Shown piece after piece: positions 49,258 to 59,889 of a stretch of 64,000 nucleotides of DNA (the stretch's first letter is position 1; each line of letters begins with the position of its first letter). The translations under genes and the position numbers were made by a program. Source of the stretch: Haliclystus octoradiatus (lineage: Eukaryota; Cnidaria; Staurozoa; Stauromedusae; Haliclystidae); NCBI GenBank assembly GCA_916610825.1, contig OU744453.1, positions 9,753,826 through 9,817,825 of the forward strand, read 5' to 3'. The notes beneath the pieces were generated by a model, which ran no database searches, had not been told where the DNA came from, and saw only the letters and a list, made by a program, of their open reading frames with translations.

Positions 49258-49565
49258 TATCGGACCGTTACTCTTTCTCCTTTTTATAAATGACACTATT
49301 ATTTTTATTATGTTGATCAGCGAAAAGAACAAGACTCAATATTTTGCTACAGTTTCGATTTATTCTAAAATCATCTTCAGCCATTAAGATAGAGAATGAA
49401 CAAATGTATATCCTATATATGTTAAATTTAAGAAGATCTTATTCAACGAATTTATCATTTGCCTGGAAAATCAATGTCAAATTAAATTTATTAGCGGATG
49501 ACGCCAATATTATTAGTACAAGCCGTAAAGATACCAACAATGATGAAGTTTATCCCGTACCTTAA
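49258..49565 (+). pseudogene. LINE reverse-transcriptase remnant
   Basis: GPLLFLLFINDT (about 49262-49297) and, in a later frame, LLADDANIIS (about 49487-49516) are the two hallmark RT blocks of non-LTR elements, which normally read GPLLFLLYINDL and FADDT. The stretch between is shortened and out of frame, so only a decayed core fragment remains. Confidence 0.55.
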
Positions 49566-50423
49566 CTTAGACAGCCAAGCTCTATACAAATTTTCAGCGT
49601 AGGTACTAATCTTGAATCCAATGAGCTTTTGAATGTCACAATAACTCTGAGATCGATACCTTTATGTTTTTCTGAAATTTTGAACCGTTTTTCCCATTGA
49701 TTTTTATCACAAACCTAGAGGGTTAATTAAGGGTTCGTGAGCGTCCATTTCCCAATATATTTTTGAAATCAAAATAAGTTGAACTTGTGATGTTTTTTCC
49801 CATTAAAACAATAAAATCAAGAATGAAATTAGAATGAAATTAGAATGAAATTCAAAATTTATACTTTTATTTTGTTTAACCAGTCTATTTAATGATCGAC
49901 AACATGATTGACAAATCAAGAGATCAGATGATTCGAATGAGCGAGATTACTTCAATATCTGACATTCAACAAGTAAGAATAAGAATAAACTATATTTATA
50001 ACATTATGCCACAGTTAGGTGACGCCTACGTCACATTATGTTAATTACTACAGTCTATATGGATACACATTACATATACATACGATCAGTGCATAGCTCA
50101 GAAGCACTTAAAATTTCAAAACCCAAAAGAATGCAATAGCGATATTCATAACTTTTGAGTTGTGATAATCAATATATGTGCGATTGGTGGGATTTAAGTG
50201 GACTTTTAAATTTTACATGCGCAGGCTGTAACATCAATTCATTACTAAACCTCTATAAACAGCTCTTGTTTTTGTGTATGTTATTGTATCTCAATTAGGA
50301 TTCAAACCTTTTGTGAGCAGACCTTTTTGGATCTTTGTTAATATATCCCCCCCTCCCACTATGTCAGCTGTCAAACGTAGGAAATCTTGATGGCTGTTTA
50401 GTCAATCAGATTCCACTTACATT
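49566..50423. other. Flank of the tRNA array, no gene seen
   Basis: AT-rich, with no domain. The last 100 bp begin to resemble the array spacer ('cttgatggctg' and 'agtcaatcagattcc'). Confidence 0.4.
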
Positions 50424-50496
50424 GGCGCTGTTGCTTCATTGGCAAAACACCTGTTGAGCAAACCGGAGATCCACGGTTCCAATCCGGGCAGTACTC
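50424..50496 (+). pseudogene. tRNA-Thr-like pseudogene, first array copy
   Basis: Most diverged copy: the anticodon loop reads TGAGCAA (no T33), the anticodon stem is mispaired and the D-arm has an extra base. The next unit is 448 bp away, so this is the array edge. Confidence 0.6.
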
Positions 50497-50871
50497 TTTT
50501 AGTTCCTTCCTCCGTGGCTCAGTCCAAAGGAATCAGTTCTACACCCTGGTCCCCATGTAGCCAATTTGCCTGCCACATTGCCTGCGAAACTGGCAGCAAC
50601 ATTTGAACTACGCAAAACCTTGAAATGACCCAGGCAAGATTAATCATATCCGATCAAAACAGCGATATGTTGCAGGCAAATTGGCTATATAGGAATTACC
50701 AGGCTGTATACAAGAGCTATACCGAAAGACTGTGTTTGTGTTTTTTTCAAATGACCAAATCTCTTCATCTCAATAACGTCTTATTCACTACACCAATAAG
50801 TGTTCAATAGAGGTTTTCGAATGTAGGGAGGTCTTGATGATGGTTTTAGTCAGGATGATCCCTCTCATATA

Positions 50872-50943
50872 GGTGCTGTGGCTTGATGGCAAAGCGCCTG
50901 TCTAGTAAGCAGGAGATCATCGGTTCAAATACGGGCAGTGCCT
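50872..50943 (+). pseudogene. tRNA-Thr(AGT) degenerate copy
   Basis: The loop CTAGTAA keeps AGT, but the T-stem (ATCGG with ACGGG) has two mismatches and the D-loop reads TTGATGG. T-run follows. Confidence 0.6.
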
Positions 50944-51165
50944 TTTTAGTTCATTTCTTTGTGACTCAGTCCAACGGAGCCAGCTCCACACTATATGGGT
51001 TATACCGGAAGACTAATCTCATGTGCTTGCTTTTTCTTAAAATGAGCAAATATCCTAATCTCTATAACGCTGTCTTATTCACTACACAATTAAAGTGTCC
51101 AACCGAGACTGTAGAATGCAGGGAATCTTGATTATGGTTCTAATCAGGCTGATTCCTCTCATATG

Positions 51166-51239
51166 GGCGCTGTGGCTTAGTGGCAAAGCGCCTGTCAAGT
51201 AAACAGAGGACATCCTCGGTTAAAATCCGGGCAGTGCCT
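51166..51239 (+). pseudogene. tRNA-Thr-like degenerate copy
   Basis: The anticodon loop is CAAGTAA (T33 lost). Extra bases lie after the anticodon stem, and the B-box is GGTTAAAATCC. Confidence 0.65.
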
Positions 51240-51459
51240 TTTTAGCTCACTCCTTTGTGGAACAGTCAAATGGAAACAATTTTAATTGTAAGGGTTATAC
51301 TGCGGGACTCATTTCCAGTGCTTGCTTTTTCAGAAAATGAGCAAATTTCTTCATCATTTAACGCTGGTTTCTTCACTACACCTTTAAGATTCCAATCGAG
51401 CCTGTAGAATGTATAGAAATCTTGATGATGGTTCTAGTCAGGCTGATCCCTCTCATATG

Positions 51460-51531
51460 GGCACTGTGGCTTAGTGGCAAAGCGCCTGTCTAGTAAACAG
51501 GAGATCCTCTGTTCAAATCCAGGCAGTGCCT
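51460..51531 (+). pseudogene. tRNA-Thr(AGT) copy with damaged T-stem
   Basis: The acceptor GGCACTG pairs perfectly with CAGTGCC, but T-stem CTCTG against CCAGG has two mismatches and the B-box begins TGTTC. Confidence 0.5.
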
Positions 51532-51752
51532 TTTTAGTTCATTCCTTTGTGGAACAGTCAAATGAAAACAGTTCCAACTGTAAGGGTAATACTGCAGGAC
51601 TCATTTCCTGTGCTTGCTTTTCCTAAAAATGAGCACATTTCTTCATCTTTTAACGCTGGTTTCTTCACTACACCATTAAGATTCCAATCGAGTCTGTAGA
51701 ATGTATAGGGAATCTTGATGATGGTTCTAGTCAGGCTGATTCCTCTCACATG

Positions 51753-51824
51753 GGCGCTGTGGCTTAGTGGCAAAGCGCCTGTCTAGTAAACAGGAGATCC
51801 TCGGTTCAAATCCGGGCAGTGCCT
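51753..51824 (+). tRNA. tRNA-Thr(AGT)
   Basis: Intact cloverleaf: acceptor GGCGCTG/CAGTGCC, D-stem GCTT/AAGC with loop AGTGGCA, anticodon stem CCTGT/ACAGG with loop CTAGTAA, T-stem CTCGG/CCGGG with loop TTCAAAT. The A-box is TGGCTTAGTGG and the B-box GGTTCAAATCC. Discriminator T and a TTTT terminator follow. It has no intron and reads threonine ACU codons (ACC too, if A34 is edited to inosine). Confidence 0.92.
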
Positions 51825-52044
51825 TTTTAGTTCATTCCTTTGTAGAACAGTCAAATGGAAACCGTTCCAACACCATGGGTTATACTGCGGGACTCATTTC
51901 CTGTGCTTGCTTTTTCTAAAATGACCAAATTTCTTCATCTTCTAACGCTGCCTTCTTCACCACACCATTAAGATTCCAATCGAATCTGCAGAATGTATAG
52001 GGAATCTTGATGATTTTATTAGTCAGGCAGATCCCTCTCATATG

Positions 52045-52116
52045 GGCGCTGTGGCTTAGTGGTAAAGCGCCTGTCTAGTAAACAGGAGATCCTCGGTTCA
52101 AATCCGGACGGTGCCT
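52045..52116 (+). tRNA. tRNA-Thr(AGT), minor variant
   Basis: D-loop AGTGGTA. The 3' side reads CCGGA/CGGTGCC, so the T-stem has one end mismatch and the acceptor one T-G pair. Everything else is as in the intact class. Confidence 0.75.
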
Positions 52117-52372
52117 TTTTAGTTCATTCCTTTGTGGAACATTCAACTGGAAACAGTTCCAACTGCAAGGGTTATTCTGATGGGACCCATTTCCCAACTG
52201 CAAGGGTTATTCTGTGGAACTTATTTCCTGTGCTTGCTTTTCCTAAAAATGAGCAAATTTCTTCATCTTTCAACGCTGGTTTCTTCATTACATCATTAAG
52301 ATTCCAATCGAGTCTGTAGATTGTATAGGAAATCTTGATTATGGTTCTAGCCAGGCTGATCCCTCTCATATG

Positions 52373-52444
52373 GGTGCTGTAGCTTAGTGACAAAGCACCT
52401 CTTTAGTAAACAGGAGATCCTCGGTTCAAATCCGGGCAGTGCCT
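52373..52444 (+). pseudogene. tRNA-Thr(AGT) GGTGCTG-class copy
   Basis: A-box TAGCTTAGTGA lacks the second G of the D-loop GG pair. Anticodon stem CCTCT/ACAGG has a C-C mismatch; the loop TTAGTAA keeps AGT. Confidence 0.65.
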
Positions 52445-52700
52445 TTTTAGTTCATTCCTTTGTGAAACATTCAACTGGAAACAGTTCCAACTGCAAGGGT
52501 TATTCTGATGGGACCCATTTCCCAACTGCAAGGGTTATTCTGTGGAACATATTTCCTGTGCTTGCTTTTCCTAAAAATGAGCAAATTTCTTCATCTTTCA
52601 ACGCTGGTTTCTTCATTACGTCATTAAGATTCCAATCGAGTCTGTAGAATGTATAGGAAATCTTGATTATGGTTCTAGCCAGGCTGATCCCTCTCATATG

Positions 52701-52771
52701 GGTGCTGTAGCTTAGTGACAAAGCACCTGTTTAGTAAACAGGAGATCCTCGGTTCAAATCCGGTAGTGCCT
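52701..52771 (+). pseudogene. tRNA-Thr(AGT) short-class copy
   Basis: One base is lost at CCGGTAGTGCC, so the T-stem or acceptor stem cannot both form. The anticodon stem is intact; the loop is TTAGTAA. Confidence 0.7.
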
Positions 52772-52992
52772 TTTTAGCTCTCTCCTTTGTGGAACATTCA
52801 AATGAAAACAGCTCCAATTGTAAGGGTTATACTGCGGGACTCCTTTCCTTTGCTTGCTTTTCCTAAAAGTGACCAAATTTCTTCATCTTTTAACGCTGGT
52901 TTTTTCACTACACCATTGAGATTCCAATCGAGTCTGTAGAATGTATAGGGAATCTTGATGATGGTTCTAGTCAGGCTGATTCCTCTCATATG

Positions 52993-53064
52993 GGCGCTGT
53001 GGCTTAGTGGCAAAGCGCCTGTCTAGTAAACAGGAGATCCTCTGTTCAAATCCGGGCAGTGCCT
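52993..53064 (+). tRNA. tRNA-Thr(AGT) with weak T-stem
   Basis: As the intact class, except that T-stem CTCTG/CCGGG has one T-C mismatch and the B-box starts TGTTC. Function uncertain. Confidence 0.5.
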
Positions 53065-53285
53065 TTTTAGTTCATTCCTTTGTGGAACAGTCAAATGAAA
53101 ACAGTTCCAACTGTAAGGGTTATACTGCAGGACTCATTTCCTGTGCTTGCCTTTCCTAAAAACGAGCACATTTCTTCATCTTTTAACGCTGGTTTCTTCA
53201 CTACACCATTAAGATTCCAATCGAGTCTGTAGAATGTATAGGGAATCTTAATTATGGTTCTAGTCAGGCTGATTCCTCTCATATG

Positions 53286-53357
53286 GGCGCTGTGGCTTAG
53301 TGACAAAGCGCCTGTCTAGTAAACAGGAGATCCTCGGTTCAAATCCGGGCAGTGCCT
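53286..53357 (+). tRNA. tRNA-Thr(AGT), D-loop variant
   Basis: Intact stems; the D-loop reads AGTGACA, losing one of the paired G residues that contact the T-loop. Confidence 0.62.
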
Positions 53358-53612
53358 TTTTAGTTCATTCCTTTGTGGAACATTCAACTGGAAACAGTTC
53401 CAACTACAAGGGTTATTCTGATGGGACCCATTTCCCAACTGCAAGGGTTATTCTGTGGAACTTATTTCCTGTGCTTGCTTTTCCTAAAAATGAGCAAATT
53501 TCTTCATCTTTCAACGCTGGTTTCTTCATTACGTCATTAAGATTCCAATCGTGTCTGTAGAATGTAAAGAAATCTTGATTATGGTTCTAGCCAGGCTGAT
53601 CCCTCTCATATG

Positions 53613-53683
53613 GGTGCTGTAGCTTAGTGACAAAGCACCTGTTTAGTAAACAGGAGATCCTCGGTTCAAATCCGGTAGTGCCT
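53613..53683 (+). pseudogene. tRNA-Thr(AGT) short-class copy
   Basis: CCGGTAGTGCC deletion with the GTGAC D-loop, as at 52701. Confidence 0.7.
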
Positions 53684-53904
53684 TTTTAGCTCTCTCCTTT
53701 GTGGAACATTCAAATGAAAACAGCTCCAATTGTAAGGGTTATACTGCGGGACTCCTTTCCTTTGCTTGCTTTTCCTAAAAATGACCAACTTTCTTCTTCT
53801 TTTAACGCTGGCTTTTTCACTACACCATTGATATTCCAATCGAGTCTGTAGAATGTATAGGGAATCTTGATGATGGTTCTAGTCAGGCTGATTCCTCTCA
53901 TATG

Positions 53905-53976
53905 GGCGCTGTGGCTTAGCGGCAAAGCGCCTGTCTAGTAAACAGGAGATCCTCTGTTCAAATCCGGGCAGTGCCT
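53905..53976 (+). tRNA. tRNA-Thr(AGT) with weak T-stem
   Basis: D-loop AGCGGCA; T-stem CTCTG/CCGGG with one mismatch; all other stems intact. Confidence 0.5.
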
Positions 53977-54197
53977 TTTTAGTTCATTCCTTTGTGGAAC
54001 AGTCAAATGAAAACAGTTCCAACTGTAAGGGTTATACTGCAGGAATCATTTCCTGTGCTTGCTTTTCCTAAAAATGAGCACATTTCTTCATCTTTTAACG
54101 CTGGTTTCTTCACTACACCATTAAGATTCCAATCGAGTCTGTAGAATGTATAGGGAATCTTAATGATGGTTCTACTCAGGCTGATTCCTCTCATATG

Positions 54198-54269
54198 GGC
54201 GCTGTGGCTTAGTGGCAAAGCGCCTGTCTAGTAAACAGGAGATCCTCGGTTCAAATCCGGGCAGTGCCT
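54198..54269 (+). tRNA. tRNA-Thr(AGT)
   Basis: Base for base the same as the intact copy at 51753, with TTTT following. Confidence 0.92.
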
Positions 54270-54525
54270 TTTTAGTTCATTCCTTTGTGGAACATTCAAC
54301 TGGAAACAGTTCCAACTGCAAGGGTTATTCTGATGGGACCCATTTCCCAACTGCAAGGGTTATTCTGTGGAACTTATTTCCTGTGCTTGCTTTTCCTAAA
54401 AATGAGCAAATTTCTTCATCTTTCAACGCTGGTTTCTTCATTACATCATTAAGATTCCAATCGAGTCTGTAGATTGTATAGGAAATCTTGATTATGGTTC
54501 TAGCCAGGCTGATCCCTCTCATATG

Positions 54526-54597
54526 GGTGCTGTAGCTAAGTGACAAAGCACCTCTTTAGTAAACAGGAGATCCTCGGTTCAAATCCGGGTAGTGCCT
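54526..54597 (+). pseudogene. tRNA-Thr(AGT) GGTGCTG-class copy
   Basis: The D-stem is broken (GCTA/AAGC), the anticodon stem CCTCT is mismatched, and the acceptor 3' side is TAGTGCC. Confidence 0.7.
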
Positions 54598-54853
54598 TTT
54601 TAGTTCATTCCTTTGTGGAACATTCAACTGGAAACAGTTCCAACTGCAAGGGTTATTCTGATGGGACCCATTTCCCAACTGCAAGGGTTATTCTGTGGAA
54701 CTTATTTCCTGTGCTTGCTTTTCCTAAAAATGAGCAAATTTCTTCATCTTTCAACGCTGGTTTCTTCATTACGTCATTAAGATTCCAATCGAGTCTGTAG
54801 AATGTATAGGAAATCTTGATTATGGTTCTAGCCAGGCTGATCCCTCTCATATG

Positions 54854-54924
54854 GGTGCTGTAGCTTAGTGATAAAGCACCTGTTTAGTAAACAGGAGATC
54901 CTCGGTTCAAATCCGGTAGTGCCT
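54854..54924 (+). pseudogene. tRNA-Thr(AGT) short-class copy
   Basis: D-loop AGTGATA; CCGGTAGTGCC deletion. Confidence 0.7.
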
Positions 54925-55145
54925 TTTTAGCTCTCTCCTTTGTGGAACATTCAAATGAAAACAGCTCCAATTGTAAGGGTTATACTGCGGGACTCCTTTC
55001 CTTTGCTTGCTTTTCCTAAAAATGACCAAATTTCTTCTTCTTTTAACGCTGGCTTTTTCACTACACCATTGATATTCCAATCGAGTCTGTAGAATGTATA
55101 GGGAATCTTGATGATGGTTCTAGTCAGGCTGATTCCTCTCATATG

Positions 55146-55217
55146 GGCGCTGTGGTTTAGCGGCAAAGCGCATGTCTAGTAAACAGGAGATCCTCTGTTC
55201 AAATCCGGGCAGTGCCT
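55146..55217 (+). pseudogene. tRNA-Thr(AGT) degenerate copy
   Basis: A-box TGGTTTAGCGG; anticodon stem CATGT/ACAGG with an A-G mismatch; weak CTCTG T-stem. Confidence 0.6.
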
Positions 55218-55438
55218 TTTTAGTTCATTCCTTTGTGGAACAGTCAAATGAAAACAGTTCCAACTGTAAGGGTTATACTGCAGGACTCATTTCCTGTGCT
55301 TGCTTTTCCTAAAAATGAGCACATTTCTTCATCTTTTAACGCTGGTTTCTTCACTACACCATTAAGATTCCAATCGAGTCTGTAGAATGTATAGGGAATC
55401 TTATTGATGGTTCTAGTCAGGCTGATTCCTCTCATATG

Positions 55439-55510
55439 GGCGCTGTGGCTTAGTGGCAAAGCGCCTGTCTAGTAAACAGGAGATCCTCGGTTCAAATCCG
55501 GGCAGTGCCT
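55439..55510 (+). tRNA. tRNA-Thr(AGT)
   Basis: Intact class. First unit of the 2190-bp higher-order repeat. Confidence 0.92.
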
Positions 55511-55766
55511 TTTTAGTTCATTCCTTTGTGGAACATTCAACTGGAAACAGTTCCAACTGCAAGGGTTATTCTGATGGGACCCATTTCCCAACTGCAAGGG
55601 TTATTCTGTGGAACTTATTTCCTGTGCTTGCTTTTCCTAAAAATGAGCAAATTTCTTCATCTTTCAACGCTGGTTTCTTCATTACATCATTAAGATTCCA
55701 ATCGAGTCTGTAGATTGTATAGGAAATCTTGATTATGGTTCTAGCCAGGCTGATCCCTCTCATATG

Positions 55767-55838
55767 GGTGCTGTAGCTAAGTGACAAAGCACCTCTTTAG
55801 TAAACAGGAGATCCTCGGTTCAAATCCGGGTAGTGCCT
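55767..55838 (+). pseudogene. tRNA-Thr(AGT) GGTGCTG-class copy
   Basis: Same changes as at 54526: D-stem GCTA, anticodon stem CCTCT, TAGTGCC. Confidence 0.7.
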
Positions 55839-56094
55839 TTTTAGTTCATTCCTTTGTGGAACATTCAACTGGAAACAGTTCCAACTGCAAGGGTTATTCT
55901 GATGGGACCCATTTCCCAACTGCAAGGGTTATTCTGTGGAAATTATTTCCTGTGCTTGCTTTTCCTAAAAATGAGCAAATTTCTTCATCTTTCAACGCTG
56001 GTTTCTTCATTACATCATTAAGATTCCAATCGAGTCTGTAGATTGTATAGGAAATCTTGATTATGGTTCTAGCCAGGCTGATCCCTCTCATATG

Positions 56095-56166
56095 GGTGCT
56101 GTAGCTTAGTGACAAAGCACCTCTTTAGTAAACAGGAGATCCTCGGTTCAAATCCGGGCAGTGCCT
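56095..56166 (+). pseudogene. tRNA-Thr(AGT) GGTGCTG-class copy
   Basis: Anticodon stem CCTCT with a C-C mismatch; D-loop AGTGACA; acceptor 3' side CAGTGCC. Confidence 0.65.
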
Positions 56167-56422
56167 TTTTAGTTCATTCCTTTGTGGAACATTCAACTGG
56201 AAACAGTTCCAACTGCAAGGGTTATTCTGATGGGACCCATTTCCCAAATGCAAGGGTTATTCTGTGGAACTTATTTCCTGTGCTTGCTTTTCCTAAAAAT
56301 GAGCAAATTTCTTCATCTTTCAACGTTGGTTTTTTCATTATGTCATTAAGATTCCAATCGAGTCTGTAGAATGTATAGGAAATCTTGATTATGGTTCTAG
56401 CCAGACTGATCCCTCTGATATG

Positions 56423-56494
56423 GGTGCTGTAGCTTAGTGACAAAGCACCTGTTTAGTAAACAGGAGATCCTCGGTTCAAATCCGGGCAGTGCCT
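56423..56494 (+). pseudogene. tRNA-Thr(AGT) GGTGCTG-class copy with intact stems
   Basis: Anticodon stem CCTGT/ACAGG is sound and the loop is TTAGTAA. Only the D-loop GG pair is lost, so this copy could still be transcribed. Functional status is uncertain. Confidence 0.5.
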
Positions 56495-56750
56495 TTTTAG
56501 TTCATTCCTTTGTGGAACATTCAACTGGAAACAGTTCCAACTGCAAGGGTTATTCTGATGGGACCCATTTCCCAACTGCAATGGTTATTCTGTGGAACTT
56601 ATTTCCTGTGCTTGCTTTTCCTAAAAATGAGCAAATTTCTTCATCTTTCAACGCTGGTTTCTTCATTACGTCATTAAGATTCCAATCGAGTCTGTAGAAT
56701 GTATAGGAAATCTTGATTATGGTTCTAGCCAGGCTGATCCCTCTCATATG

Positions 56751-56821
56751 GGTGCTGTAGCTTAGTGACAAAGCACCTGTTATGTAAACAGGAGATCCTC
56801 GGTTCAAATCCGGTAGTGCCT
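56751..56821 (+). pseudogene. tRNA-Thr short-class copy with altered anticodon loop
   Basis: The loop reads TATGTAA: T33 is lost and the anticodon position would read TGT. It also has the CCGGTAGTGCC deletion. Confidence 0.75.
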
Positions 56822-57042
56822 TTTTAGCTCTCTCCTTTGTGGAACATTCAAATGAAAACAGCTCCAATTGTAAGGGTTATACTGCGGGACTCCTTTCCTT
56901 TGCTTGCTTTTCCTAAAAATGACCAAATTTCTTCTTCTTTTAACGCTGGCTTTTTCACTACACCATTGATATTCCAATCGAGTCTGTAGAATGTATAGGG
57001 AATCTTGATGATGGTTCTAGTCAGGCTGATTCCTCTCATATG

Positions 57043-57114
57043 GGCGCTGTGGCTTAGCGGCAAAGCGCCTGTCTAGTAAACAGGAGATCCTCTGTTCAAA
57101 TCCGGGCAGTGCCT
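57043..57114 (+). tRNA. tRNA-Thr(AGT) with weak T-stem
   Basis: Same as the copy at 53905 (AGCGGCA D-loop, CTCTG T-stem). Confidence 0.5.
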
Positions 57115-57335
57115 TTTTAGTTCATTCCTTTGTGGAACAGTCAAATGAAAACAGTTCCAACTGTAAGGGTTATACTGCAGGACTCATTTCCTGTGCTTGC
57201 TTTTCCTAAAAATTAGCACATTTCTTCATCTTTTAACGCTGGTTTCTTCACTACACCATTAAGATTCCAATCGAGTCTGTAGAATGTATAGGGAATCTTA
57301 ATGATGGTTCTAGTCAGGCTGATTCCTCTCATATG

Positions 57336-57407
57336 GGCGCTGTGGCTTAGCGGCAAAGCGCATGTCTAGTAAACAGGAGATCCTCTGTTCAAATCCGGGC
57401 AGTGCCT
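57336..57407 (+). pseudogene. tRNA-Thr(AGT) degenerate copy
   Basis: Anticodon stem CATGT/ACAGG mismatch with the CTCTG T-stem. Confidence 0.6.
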
Positions 57408-57628
57408 TTTTAGTTCATTCCTTTGTGGAACAGTCAAATGAAAACAGTTCCAACTGTAAGGGTTATACTGCAGGACTCATTTCCTGTGCTTGCTTTTCCT
57501 AAAAATGAGCACATTTCTTCATCTTTTAACGCTGGTTTCTTCACTACACCATTAAGATTCCAATCGAGTCTGTAGAATGTATAGGGAATCTTAATGATGG
57601 TTCTAGTCAGGCTGATTCCTCTCATATG

Positions 57629-57700
57629 GGCGCTGTGGCTTAGTGGCAAAGCGCCTGTCTAGTAAACAGGAGATCCTCGGTTCAAATCCGGGCAGTGCCT
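57629..57700 (+). tRNA. tRNA-Thr(AGT)
   Basis: Intact class. Counterpart of 55439, one 2190-bp period later. Confidence 0.92.
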
Positions 57701-57956
57701 TTTTAGTTCATTCCTTTGTGGAACATTCAACTGGAAACAGTTCCAACTGCAAGGGTTATTCTGATGGGACCCATTTCCCAACTGCAAGGGTTATTCTGTG
57801 GAACTTATTTCCTGTGCTTGCTTTTCCTAAAAATGAGCAAATTTCTTCATCTTTCAACGCTGGTTTCTTCATTACATCATTAAGATTCCAATCGAGTCTG
57901 TAGATTGTATAGGAAATCTTGATTATGGTTCTAGCCAGGCTGATCCCTCTCATATG

Positions 57957-58028
57957 GGTGCTGTAGCTTAGTGACAAAGCACCTCTTTAGTAAACAGGAG
58001 ATCCTCGGTTCAAATCCGGGCAGTGCCT
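57957..58028 (+). pseudogene. tRNA-Thr(AGT) GGTGCTG-class copy
   Basis: CCTCT anticodon stem mismatch. Unlike its partner at 55767, it has D-stem GCTT and CAGTGCC. Confidence 0.65.
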
Positions 58029-58284
58029 TTTTAGTTCATTCCTTTGTGGAACATTCAACTGGAAACAGTTCCAACTGCAAGGGTTATTCTGATGGGACCC
58101 ATTTCCCAACTGCAAGGGTTATTCTGTGGAAATTATTTCCTGTGCTTGCTTTTCCTAAAAATGAGCAAATTTCTTCATCTTTCAACGCTGGTTTCTTCAT
58201 TACATCATTAAGATTCCAATCGAGTCTGTAGATTGTATAGGAAATCTTGATTATGGTTCTAGCCAGGCTGATCCCTCTCATATG

Positions 58285-58356
58285 GGTGCTGTAGCTTAGT
58301 GACAAAGCACCTCTTTAGTAAACAGGAGATCCTCGGTTCAAATCCGGGCAGTGCCT
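58285..58356 (+). pseudogene. tRNA-Thr(AGT) GGTGCTG-class copy
   Basis: CCTCT anticodon stem; counterpart of 56095. Confidence 0.65.
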
Positions 58357-58612
58357 TTTTAGTTCATTCCTTTGTGGAACATTCAACTGGAAACAGTTCC
58401 AACTGCAAGGGTTATTCTGATGGGACCCATTTCCCAAATGCTAGGGTTATTCTGTGGAACTTATTTCCTGTGCTTGCTTTTCCTAAAAATGAGCAAATTT
58501 CTTCATCTTTCAACGTTGGTTTTTTCATTATGTCATTAAGATTCCAATCGAGTCTGTAGAATGTATAGGAAATCTTGATTATGGTTCTAGCCAGACTGAT
58601 CCCTCTGATATG

Positions 58613-58684
58613 GGTGCTGTAGCTTAGTGACAAAGCACCTGTTTAGTAAACAGGAGATCCTCGGTTCAAATCCGGGCAGTGCCT
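58613..58684 (+). pseudogene. tRNA-Thr(AGT) GGTGCTG-class copy with intact stems
   Basis: Counterpart of 56423. The anticodon stem is sound and the D-loop GG is lost, so status is uncertain. Confidence 0.5.
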
Positions 58685-58940
58685 TTTTAGTTCATTCCTT
58701 TGTGGAACATTCAACTGGAAACAGTTCCAACTGCAAGGGTTATTCTGATGGGACCCATTTCCCAACTGCAAGGGTTATTCTGTGGAACTTATTTCCTGTG
58801 CTTGCTTTTCCTAAAAATGAGCAAATTTCTTCATCTTTCAACGCTGGTTTCTTCATTACGTCATTAAGATTCCAATCGAGTCTGTAGAATGTATAGGAAA
58901 TCTTGATTATGGTTCTAGCCAGGCTGATCCCTCTCATATG

Positions 58941-59011
58941 GGTGCTGTAGCTTAGTGACAAAGCACCTGTTTAGTAAACAGGAGATCCTCGGTTCAAATC
59001 CGGTAGTGCCT
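58941..59011 (+). pseudogene. tRNA-Thr(AGT) short-class copy
   Basis: CCGGTAGTGCC deletion. Counterpart of 56751 but with a normal TTAGTAA loop. Confidence 0.7.
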
Positions 59012-59232
59012 TTTTAGCTCTCTCCTTTGTGGAACATTCAAATGAAAACAGCTCCAATTGTAAGGGTTATACTGCGGGACTCCTTTCCTTTGCTTGCTTT
59101 TCCTAAAAATGACCAAATTTCTTCTTCTTTTAACGCTGGCTTTTTCACTACACCATTGATATTCCAATCGAGTCTGTAGAATGTATAGGGAATCTTGATG
59201 ATGGTTCTAGTCAGGCTGATTCCTCTCATATG

Positions 59233-59304
59233 GGCGCTGTGGCTTAGCGGCAAAGCGCCTGTCTAGTAAACAGGAGATCCTCTGTTCAAATCCGGGCAGT
59301 GCCT
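59233..59304 (+). tRNA. tRNA-Thr(AGT) with weak T-stem
   Basis: Counterpart of 57043; CTCTG T-stem. Confidence 0.5.
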
Positions 59305-59525
59305 TTTTAGTTCATTCCTTTGTGGAACAGTCAAATGAAAACAGTTCCAACTGTAAGGGTTATACTGCAGGACTCATTTCCTGTGCTTGCTTTTCCTAAA
59401 AATTAGCACATTTCTTCATCTTTTAACGCTGGTTTCTTCACTACACCATTAAGATTCCAATCGAGTCTGTAGAATGTATAGGGAATCTTAATGATGGTTC
59501 TAGTCAGGATGATTCCTCTCATATG

Positions 59526-59597
59526 GCCGCTGTGGCTTAGTGGCAAAGCGCCTGTCTAGTAAACAGGAGATCCTCGGTTCAAATCCGGGCAGTGCCT
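59526..59597 (+). tRNA. tRNA-Thr(AGT), acceptor variant
   Basis: The acceptor starts GCCGCTG, giving a C-C mismatch at the second pair; the rest is intact. First unit of the 1896-bp higher-order repeat. Confidence 0.55.
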
Positions 59598-59817
59598 TTT
59601 TAGTTCATTCCTTTGTAGAACAGTCAAATGGAAACCGTTCCAACACCATGGGTTATACTGCGGGACTCATTTCCTGTGCTTGCTTTTTCTAAAATGACCG
59701 AATTTCTTCATCTTCTAACGCTGTTTTCTTCACTACATCATTAAGATTCCAATCGAGTCTGCAGAATGTATAGGGAATCTTGATGATTTTATTAGTCAGG
59801 CAGATCCCTCTCATATG

Positions 59818-59889
59818 GGCGCTGTGGCTTAGTGGCAAAGCGCCTGTCTAGTAAACAGGAGATCCTCGGTTCAAATCCGGGCAGTGCCT
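59818..59889 (+). tRNA. tRNA-Thr(AGT)
   Basis: Intact class with TTTT following. Confidence 0.92.
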
